Shown: positions 57,387 to 64,000 of the stretch, one piece after another
How positions within the stretch are numbered: the first letter of the stretch is position 1
Layout of the letters: each line of letters opens with the position of its first letter
From: Heterobasidion occidentale
Lineage: Eukaryota > Basidiomycota > Agaricomycetes > Russulales > Bondarzewiaceae
Direction of reading: 5' to 3'
Length of the DNA stretch: 64,000 bases
NCBI GenBank assembly: GCA_039111635.1
Contig: JBCAQO010000011.1
Span: forward strand, 682,001-746,000
The notes under the pieces: generated by a model
The model's input: the letters and a program-made list of their open reading frames with translations, nothing else
Databases searched by the model: none
What the model was told of the DNA's origin: nothing
Translations under genes and position numbers: made by a program

Positions 57387-57399
57387 AAGGGGGGGGTGA
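57387..57399 (+). other. Polypurine tract of element D
   Basis: GAAGGGGGGGG followed by TGA directly before the 3' LTR. Confidence 0.8.
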
Positions 57400-57738
57400 T
57401 GTTATGAAACGCTTACTATATCTTTTCCTACCTTTCCCACGATCCGTATAAGGACACATAGGACCTTTCTCCTGACTATACCTCGCGCTCCTGATCCATA
57501 GTTACTTGGTCCGTGCTCTCACCTGTATGTATTTATAGCGGCTGCGCGCAGTAGGAGAGCCTTAGGCTATCCACCTTTGTCCAATCTAGGAACTACTGTT
57601 CACCAGTCTTCCCTGATTCTCGAGCATCGGTCTGATCAGCTCCACCTCTTTGCATCCATCACTCTTATCATCATCCTTTCAATATTAGTATCAATTTGTG
57701 GACTAGGAAACTCTCGTCTCGAACAGTTGTTCGTGACA
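57400..57738 (+). repeat. 3' LTR of element D
   Basis: 339 bp. Visible differences from the 5' LTR are CTCCTGAC versus CTCCCGAC and two changes in GAACTACTGTTC versus GAACTGCTATTC. Confidence 0.92.
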
Positions 57739-57743
57739 CTACG

Positions 57744-58294
57744 GAGCGTACATCAAGGTATTTGGCATGTCTTTATGATCCAACTGAACCGATGGTTCTT
57801 CAAGACATCGGTAGAGGATATATGGGAAGGGTCATAGGTACAGCGGATTGATAAGACAGGCATTCACATGCCATGGGCTTAGGGCTTATGGGTAAGCACC
57901 TCGTTGCACCAGGATGGATTGGTGCGACTGGAGAAGTACAAGAGTAGGCACCGGCTGGGAAAGACGGCGACCACAGCTCTCCTGGGATGGGTACCCGGAG
58001 AAGCATACGAACTCTTACCCTATACCCTATACAGTATATAAGGCCCATAGAATAGGCTGAGGATCTTCAGTCTATTCTCCTCGTTCAGTAGCAGTCTTCC
58101 TACTGCTACCCTTGTTACCCACAGTCTTCCTACTGTGGACCTTCGTTCCCTGCTGTCTTCTTACAGAAGAATCATCATTATCCTTCCCTGTATCATTGTC
58201 TGATACAGTCAAGACCTCGTCCACCACTCAGTCCATTGTGCGACCTAGGGAAGAACCTGTTGCTCTTGGGTTATCGAACAAGCAGTTCGTAACA
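57744..58294 (+). repeat. 3' LTR of element B, right fragment
   Basis: 551 bp resuming with GAGCGTACATC after the duplicated CTACG. With the left fragment it makes 633 bp, the same length as the 5' LTR. It ends AGTTCGTAACA, followed by the AGCAC duplication. Confidence 0.92.
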
Positions 58295-58744
58295 AGCACG
58301 GTGCCGGGGCACACCCCACAGCACTGGAACTGAGCAAACTGCAGGTCTATTTAAATGAAAGACAGAGAAGGCTACGAATAGAGTTGGAACCCTGGGGCTA
58401 ATAGCCTCGACTCCACAAGACTAATAGTCCAAACATGTTTTTTATGACACATCAGTAAACAAGCAAAAAAGTTTGACTAACTTTGAGAGCTTAGCAGCAC
58501 TGATAGCACTTGCACAAGTACAGTCCCCTTAGATATCCAATATAAGTGATTTCAAGTCTTTATAACTTGTAAAAGGTCTATGTACTTGTAGATTATCTCA
58601 GTAAGGGTTGTCAGAGATTCCGACCACAACAAGCCAACCGAGCAAGAACCACCAGAGGTTATGATTACTGCAAGTACACCAAGTAACAACATATGAATAA
58701 GATGATACAGACATGACGGACCCCCTGCCGTGCCCATGACCCAG
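58295..58744. other. Right flank of element B: 5' side of accessory gene and element edge
   Basis: After AGCAC the minus strand leads into the accessory gene 5' region. A TTTAAAT box lies near 58350, and the inverted GGCTAATAG/GACTAATAG motifs at 58396-58430. Beyond 58445 the sequence is AT-rich with no coding signal. Confidence 0.4.
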
Positions 58745-59367
58745 CACAGCTTCAAAGCTGCATCATCGTCAACGCCGCGAGCGTCGTGTGCCTCCACTTC
58801 GACTTAAATGTGCTCCCAACCGGCTCGGTCCACGCGACCGTCAAGGTCTGGAACTCCCGCAACGGCGAGTGCTTCACGCTCCGCAGGCACCGCGACTGGG
58901 TCAACGCCGTGCAGCTGTGGGATGCGCAGCAGCGCTCCGCGTTGTCGTCCGCCGGCGCATCGTGCTGCGTGCCCGCGTTTGACCATGCGCACTCGCCACT
59001 GCCGCCATCGGACGCGGCGCACGCGAGCCACATCGACTCCGGCAAGATGCTGTTCTCCGCGTCGGACGACGGCACGATCCGGCTGTGGGACCTCGCGCTG
59101 TGGTCGTGAGTGTGTCAGCTCACGGACCACATGGGCCAGGTGCAGAGCATAAAGCTCCTGCTTGACGACCACTGCGGCGAGGGCGACAAGGACGAGGGTG
59201 ACTACGCGCCGCCACGCGCGCTCCCGCCAAACCATCCTGGCTTTGACGCCATCGCGCCGACTCTTGTTTGGCAACGTCACTGGGACGAGGGGCTGGGGCT
59301 GGGGCTGGGGCAGGAGCGTGGACTGCAACGGCGCACAGGGGCCTCACGTCATTCATGCACGCTCGAC
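58745..59367 (+). pseudogene. Fragment of an F-box/WD40 gene (MET30/sconB-like)
   Basis: A GC-rich island in AT-richer surroundings. One frame reads VVCLHFDLNVLPTGSVHATV then KVWNSRNGEC and RHRDWVNAVQLWD. A spacer follows, then GKMLFSASDDGTIRLWDLAL, a TGA (59107-59109), and in the same frame VCQLTDHMGQVQSIKLLLDD. This order matches the start of the WD40 propeller of MET30/sconB-type substrate adaptors of SCF ubiquitin ligases, which control sulfur metabolism. The F-box, the first repeat and all later repeats are missing. After GLGLGLGQ a CTGGGG repeat ends the similarity. No intron is visible. It is a gene fragment, perhaps captured and carried by a transposon. Confidence 0.7.
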
Positions 59368-59766
59368 TAGCGCTGTTGGTTATCGGTGCTACGGAGATGG
59401 AAGTCCTACAGTGAGTGTTTCGTCGTGTGAGGTGCAGGAGACGGTGGACGAGGTGAAGAAGAGGACATCACCATTCTCCTCAACACTATTGTTGACCATC
59501 CGCTCGAGGTCCTTCTACTCCTTCTGAGTTGAGAGACAGCCCTTGTCGCTAGCCTTGCAGACACCGAGACGAGTAGAATACGAAAGCGTGTGGACGATGA
59601 ACAAACTAAGATGCCCCTTGAGTCACTAGGAGGGATGTAGTCGTGCATGTGCGTCGTGTCGAGGCTGTCATGGTTGAAGAACAATGTGCAACTTGAAGAT
59701 CGGCTTCCGCCGCCACTCCCACACTCTTCGCTGATTTCGAGAGGCTGTATCACTCATGTAATTACT
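59368..59766. other. Interval with no clear feature
   Basis: GC content falls gradually across this interval. It has short open frames only and no recognisable domain. Confidence 0.5.
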
Positions 59767-62700
59767 TCAAAATGCGATTTCGTTAGCATTATGATCCGAG
59801 AACTTATTAACATAGTATGCCTTGAAGGCCGAGAGTGAGTAGGTATGTTTGAAGTCACTGGGAAGGAACTCCTCCCCATAGACACCTATTAGATGTGCTG
59901 CACGCATGATAGAATTGCAGTGTATGATAGATGCTGTCCATGCCCCGTGGCCATCAACCTCCGGCTCCACTATCCACATACCTGTCTGATCACAAGGCTC
60001 ATCACCGACGGGCAAGAACTATTGGACTAGCGCGCAGGGGTAAAGCACTCCACAAAATGTGAAAGAGAAAAAAAGAAGGACTTGAGCAACATACAAGCCC
60101 CGCATTCTGGGCTTTGTCGGATCTCTCTCGGCAAAGACACAGTCCCTCCGCGCTGCTTTGTGATGCCAGCTTGGAACGGAGTGGATCCGATGTTGATACA
60201 TGCCATGAAGGCCAGACATGTCACTGGGCAAGTAAAAAGTTGCCTGTGCTGAATGAACGACATAAACATGACTGTCAAAGGTCGGGCACTGGGTGATGTT
60301 GATGTCGGAGGCAGGGATCAGGGCCTGGGGGTTGAGTTGGTCATGCAAGAATCGCCGGATGAGGTCCGAAAGATGCTGAGCGGGAAGATTGAGGTATTTG
60401 CCCAGACTTCACACTCCTCGTGGATACCCACTTGCTAGAAATAGAATGTGATTAGCGGCATGCCATGGCAGTATATAATGATGCTTCTATACCTGCTCTT
60501 GTCGCCAGTTTTATTGATGCTTCAACTCTCGGTCCATCGAGTGCCTCGGCGTCATCGTCACTTGGGTCTTTGTCAGACTCGTCATCACCCTCGGATGGCA
60601 ACAGTGGAGAGGAGTCTGATTTGGGGAGGAATGTATGGACACGGGGTTGGATGACCTGAACAAAGATGGACAAGCATGGTCCAATGAGCATATCACGTGC
60701 ATCAAAATTGACACGCGCTGCTGCGAGCTTATCCTGTCGTTGATTGGTGAGTAACATTTGGCCTAGAGCATTGAACCGGCTTGAGCGGCGCCATGGCTCC
60801 TTGACAGCCTTGATGTGCTTCGACTCCATGATGGAGGAGCATAACCCATTGGGTGCACCAAAGTCGTGGACTAGCTGACGATAATGTGTCAGGGAATGCT
60901 GACGTGGGAGGGAAAATCCTGATGGTCGGATGCCTGTCTCCACAAAAATCTCACAATCGGCATGGAACCATGTGAGAGCATCATCCATTGCTGCGAGAGT
61001 GGCTTCGTCGAGAGTGGACCGCCGTACAAGATAACAAAAATCCATAAACGTGCTGATCGCGCGAACCATATGTGGCGGCACATGGCCTACAATGGCTGAG
61101 AGGTAAATCTGAGTGTCACTTAGTCAGTTTGGTAGAATGTAACAATGCAAGATACAATACACACCTTCATAAGGGCCTTCGAGTCATTGCCCATCCACTG
61201 CTTGAATTCTCGCCCCTGCTTGAAGCGTCGTAAGCCAGGAATGATGGAGCGGCCGCAATACTATAATGAATGTCTTAGTGAGCAGAAGTCCAAGAATAAA
61301 TTTATAGTTACATACCGACGGTCGATATCAGCCATTATCGCACGAGCATCCTTTTTGCTATGCACGGTGTGTAGATAGTCTTCAACCCATGCGACAAGAT
61401 GGTCCTTGAATGTGCCTTTGATGACTTGATGGAGGATGTTGAACGACAAGAGCTCGTGGATGTCGGCACGAGGAAACTGAGCTGTAAATGGCTGCGTAAT
61501 TGATCAGTGATGTTGGAAGCTGAAAGATGACACAACACATACCAGTATATTGTCGATGACTCCGTAATGATCCCACAAGGGTTTTGCACCATACAAATAC
61601 ATGAGCAACCATGTGTGTGCATGCGAGCATGAATGGCCTCCGCTACCAAGGTCCTTGGCCGGTGCCAAACATCTAGAATATACATGTCAAAAATGCCACT
61701 GTGATGCACATTGCAAGACTGCGAGACATACCACAGACACCAGTCTTGCACAATGCATGCAAGCATTACCTGCTCTGGATAGTCGGCTATATATGGACCT
61801 AATCCATAGATGTTGTGCCGCAGGTGCCCATCAGCGCATCGCGTTACCTCAGCCTTGGACATTCCGGGATGAAGGGACTCGAGTATGTGGGCAAGTGAAA
61901 TATGATACAATTGCCTGCGGAATTTCCGGAACGCTGCATCGCCGCTGAACTGTCTGTCGGCTAGCTCGGAGGGAGTATGAGTAAGTCAAATGCCTGTAAA
62001 ATACTTTAAAACTTACTCTTAGGAATGGATAAAAATCCAACGAGAGTGACAGCGTTGCGGTGCGCTCTCCGAACATTATTGTGTACATTACCATTAGAGA
62101 TGTACAATGGATGGTACTCGTTTTGACCTGTTGCAACAGACACAGTGGTCTTGTCGGAACCTAGGATAATTAGAACGAACATCAATCCGTGCGTCTCCGG
62201 ATCGATTGCAATCTTATCCTGTGAGTAACAGTCCATCAGTGACATCAAAATAAAAGATACAATAACGTACAGCTTGACGCCAGGCCCAATTACCCGACAT
62301 GAAGTCAGTCCATGTCCGCTTTCCTTCATCATTGAAATCTTGAATCGGCGTGTAGTCGATCTCACCTGAAAATGTGGGGTTGGCCAGTTGGTTGCAGAGT
62401 ATCAGCCGGGGATCTCTGAATCACACGTCGTACTCGCCATCCATCCACGGTGGGACCTCGGCATTGGGCCGAGGTCCATTGTAATTAAGAGAAAAAGACT
62501 GCCATGGCACCTCGCCATGGCTGATAGAGTCGATCGTGTCGTACATGTTGCCATGATTACTGAAGGGTGGATCAGGGTCGTCCGGCTTGGTTTTCAGAGC
62601 TGCCAACAGACCGAGCAGCTTATCGATCCGCTTTGCAGGCATTTTGTCCCTTCGATAGAGGAAGTCAGCCATTTCGAACTGAGGGCGACTGTTAAATGGT

Positions 62701-63003
62701 GACCAGTCGTCATGGTCTGTGGGCGCTGCGGGCACATAAGGGGGCGGTGGTGATTGGAGGGGTAGGTCATTCCCATGCTCGTCAACGGGTGTGCCTATAC
62801 ACTCAGTTTCAGTACCCAAGCATTGAGTCTAAGTCAAGTCAGAGTCTCACCATTGAGTATCGGGTGATACAGTTTGTGTGCAGGAGGTAGTAGATTGTCA
62901 CCATCGTCTGGAACCTCTTTAATGGTGGGTTGGCGTGACTGCGGAGCGTAAGGTTGGGCTGAAGAGGCCCTGTGTGCTGAGTTCCGGTGTTGAGTCAACC
63001 CGC
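59767..63003 (-). pseudogene. Plavaka-type transposase gene, nearly full length but broken
   Basis: The minus-strand reading starts around 63003 with a zinc-finger remnant (GGLTQHRNSAHR). It continues across a 56-nt intron (62795-62850) into DWSPFNSRPQFEMADFLYRR and GEVPWQSFSLNYNG. Next come GSDKTTVSVATGQNEYHPLY, NVHNNVRRAHRNAVTLVG, LYHISLAHILESLHPGMSK and FPRADIHELLSFNILHQVIK. SKHIKAVKEPWRRSSRFNAL, LFFSFTFCGVLYPCALV and AYYVNKFSDHNANEI complete the match. These are hallmark blocks of Agaricomycete Plavaka transposases, in the expected order, with short introns that splice in frame. Damage: TGA at 62423-62421 and TAG at 60021-60019 (tryptophan expected at both), a one-base loss near 61239 in SFPGLRRF, and a doubtful splice near 61730. 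The upstream zinc-finger exon is not clear. Confidence 0.8.
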
Positions 63004-63479
63004 CTATTGACAGAAAGCCTCGTCAACATGCGGCAGTGGACTTGAATGCACACAGATAACGCCGCTCTTTGAACATCATTGTTGGGAGAGGCATGGTAGT
63101 AAGTACAAGGGAGGAGGGAGCGTAATAAAAGGTGTAAAGCGGAAGGAAGGTGTGAGAGGTGCAAGGAAAAAGTTAGTCGCTAACGGTGAGTTGACAGTCT
63201 TGATACAACTAGCGGCATCTCCTAACAAAAGTGTATGACTTTTGCATTGCGTAGGTGGCGTAGCTCCACAGGTTCAGCTATTGGATCTTCCGCTCCCTGC
63301 CAGTTATATTGTGAGATTAGCTGTGTGTTGGGCAATTGGCACAGAACAAAAACATACTTGATGAGGATGCTGCTTACATTGTAGCCGCGAGGAGCGCAGC
63401 CGGTGCGCCACAGAGAGGGCTATTAATGCTCCTTTTTTGCATGTCAAAAGAATCCCCACTCTCGCAGGGCCCCTTCACT
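63004..63479. other. Interval between transposase gene and right-end open frame
   Basis: This holds the decayed upstream part of the Plavaka gene (a minus-strand frame at 63164-62919 is not convincing) and a possible promoter for the frame at 63480. Nothing else is recognised. Confidence 0.4.
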
Positions 63480-64000
63480 ATGTCTGATCGAGTAACTACT
63501 CGCGCCAAGAATCAGTTTGCCCACCCAGGGCTTCCCGACCAGGCCGCGCCGCGTCGCACTTGTCAGGAAGTAGAAAAAGACTCACAGGACATTGCTGAGC
63601 ACGAAGACGTTGAACGAGTCGCTAGGGAGGAAAAAGAATGTGAGTTAGCTGCTTTTGAGGAGAGGTCTCACCAAGGAGCCGCACGCACCAAGTTCACCGC
63701 CAATCATCCACCTGCAGCCTTGATAATCAAAATCCCTCGTCCATCATCCACAGCATCCACGGTCATTGTGGATGATGATGAGGAAGCCGGCTCTGGCGGT
63801 GAAGGTGAGCACGGCCTCGTCAGACTGTCTGTTGTGCCAAACCGTCTGACTCTTGAAGATGTTGATATGGATGGTGGCGTAGGTGCTGAGAACATTGATC
63901 AGCATGCTACAAAGGAGACAGTGGAGGTAAAAAATGCTCACCCGCCCTATTATCACTCAAGGGCCTCGCGAAAGGCTATCGCCCAACAAATCAAGAGCAG
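63480..64000 (+). CDS. 3'-partial transposon-associated hypothetical protein (VTTRAKN type)
   Basis: An open frame from ATG 63480 to the window end without a stop (173 codons visible). The start MSDRVTTRAKNQFAHPGLPD followed by PRRTCQEVEKDSQD resembles a frequent uncharacterised Agaricomycete protein that begins TTRAxNxxAHPG and often sits beside KDZ or hAT-like transposons. The visible part is highly charged, with Glu/Lys-rich helical segments, an Asp/Glu cluster (TVIVDDDEEAGSGGEGE) and the end HSRASRKAIAQQIKS. No catalytic domain is visible. The ATG is the first in frame and lies after a T-rich stretch; no intron is evident. Confidence 0.6.
   Translation, partial: MSDRVTTRAKNQFAHPGLPDQAAPRRTCQEVEKDSQDIAEHEDVERVAREEKECELAAFEERSHQGAARTKFTANHPPAALIIKIPRPSSTASTVIVDDDEEAGSGGEGEHGLVRLSVVPNRLTLEDVDMDGGVGAENIDQHATKETVEVKNAHPPYYHSRASRKAIAQQIKS

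Larger units (their letters stand above)
50036..57738 (+). mobile_element. Ty3/Gypsy chromovirus element D, full length and young
   Basis: 7,703 bp with two 339-bp LTRs that differ at about three positions, and a near-perfect target duplication (CTATG left, CTACG right). Order: LTR, leader, gag (50712-52310), pol (52259-56182, containing two TGA codons), a downstream frame (56085-57077, one TGA), polypurine tract and LTR. It inserted into the 3' LTR of element B, so it is younger than B. Every premature stop seen is TGA where arginine CGA is expected, so it was probably active until recently. Confidence 0.93.
32707..58294 (+). mobile_element. Ty3/Gypsy chromovirus element B, host of elements C, D and a solo LTR
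   Basis: Bounded by 633-bp LTRs and a perfect AGCAC duplication (32702-32706 and 58295-58299). Of its 25.6 kb only about 6.4 kb is its own sequence. Element C lies in gag (34324-44709), a solo LTR in the RT region (46954-48031), and element D in its 3' LTR (50036-57738). Its own order is LTR, gag remnant, protease remnant, pol and LTR. Relative to element A it lacks the end of integrase, the chromodomain, the downstream frame and the whole hairpin tract: at about 49465 the pol sequence jumps to the segment matching 18736 in A. Many stops make it non-autonomous. Confidence 0.9.
15104..58430. mobile_element. Putative KDZ-type DNA transposon, interrupted by nested gypsy elements
   Basis: This is an inferred element. 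Its left part holds a plus-strand KDZ-associated CxC5/CxC6 gene (15325-17655, resuming at 26662). Its right part holds a convergent minus-strand accessory gene (32706-30472) whose 5' side continues at 58295 beyond element B. Both outer flanks carry short motifs of the GGCTATTAG/CTAATAG kind. GGGCTATTAGTCTTG at 15190-15204 is matched in inverted orientation by CAAGACTAATAGTCC at 58416-58430, and AGGCTATTGGCC at 15105 resembles the inverse of GGCTAATAGCCT at 58396. Removing the insertions leaves about 8.8 kb. Exact ends and a target duplication were not found, so the limits are approximate. Confidence 0.4.

Noticed and set aside
59406..59753. 115-codon minus-strand Ser/Arg-rich frame
   Set aside because: No domain, no intron signals and weak codon pattern; treated as chance.

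Overview
The window looks like an Agaricomycete (wood-decay type basidiomycete) chromosome arm. Genes carry many short introns (48-128 nt, with tiny exons), promoters are pyrimidine-rich, and the repeats include KDZ-type (CxC5/CxC6) and Plavaka transposases together with chromodomain Ty3/Gypsy retrotransposons. No bacterial feature is present. About three quarters of the sequence (15.1-63 kb) is mobile DNA.

Region 1 (1-15.1 kb) is ordinary host DNA. It holds the 3' part of a Pro/Tyr-rich protein of unknown function (<1-1894) and a gene-poor GC-rich gap. Next comes a 13-exon AzgA-type purine permease (6480-9257), a minus-strand protein with PD-(D/E)XK-like residues (10284-11924), and a tandemly duplicated small gene (12529-13151 and 13876-14498) whose duplication unit carries its own TATA box.

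Region 2 (15.1-58.4 kb) appears to be one old DNA transposon, heavily interrupted. A plus-strand KDZ-associated CxC5/CxC6 gene starts at 15325 and resumes at 26.7 kb. A convergent minus-strand Cys/His-rich accessory gene runs from about 32.7 kb to 30.5 kb. Short inverted GGCTAATAG-type motifs lie at both outer edges. Gypsy element A (17656 to about 26656, minus) sits in the KDZ gene. Gypsy element B (32707-58294, plus, perfect 5-bp target duplication AGCAC) sits near the 5' end of the accessory gene. B in turn contains gypsy element C (34324-44709, minus, duplication GCGCT) in its gag, a solo LTR (46954-48031) in its reverse transcriptase, and gypsy element D (50036-57738, plus, duplication CTAYG) in its 3' LTR. 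Where their 3' regions survive, elements A, C and D have an extra open reading frame downstream of pol. Element A also has a roughly 2.7-kb noncoding tract with 15 copies of a small hairpin, mostly GNRA-looped.

Region 3 (58.4-64 kb) contains a GC-rich fragment of an F-box/WD40 (MET30/sconB-like) gene, a nearly full-length but broken Plavaka transposase gene (minus), and the start of another transposon-type open frame running off the right edge.

Most premature stops are TGA where an arginine CGA is expected, and nearly all differences between paired LTRs are CpG transitions. This fits decay by cytosine-methylation-linked deamination. All exon joins, boundaries and family names come from reading the sequence by eye; no search or alignment was run.
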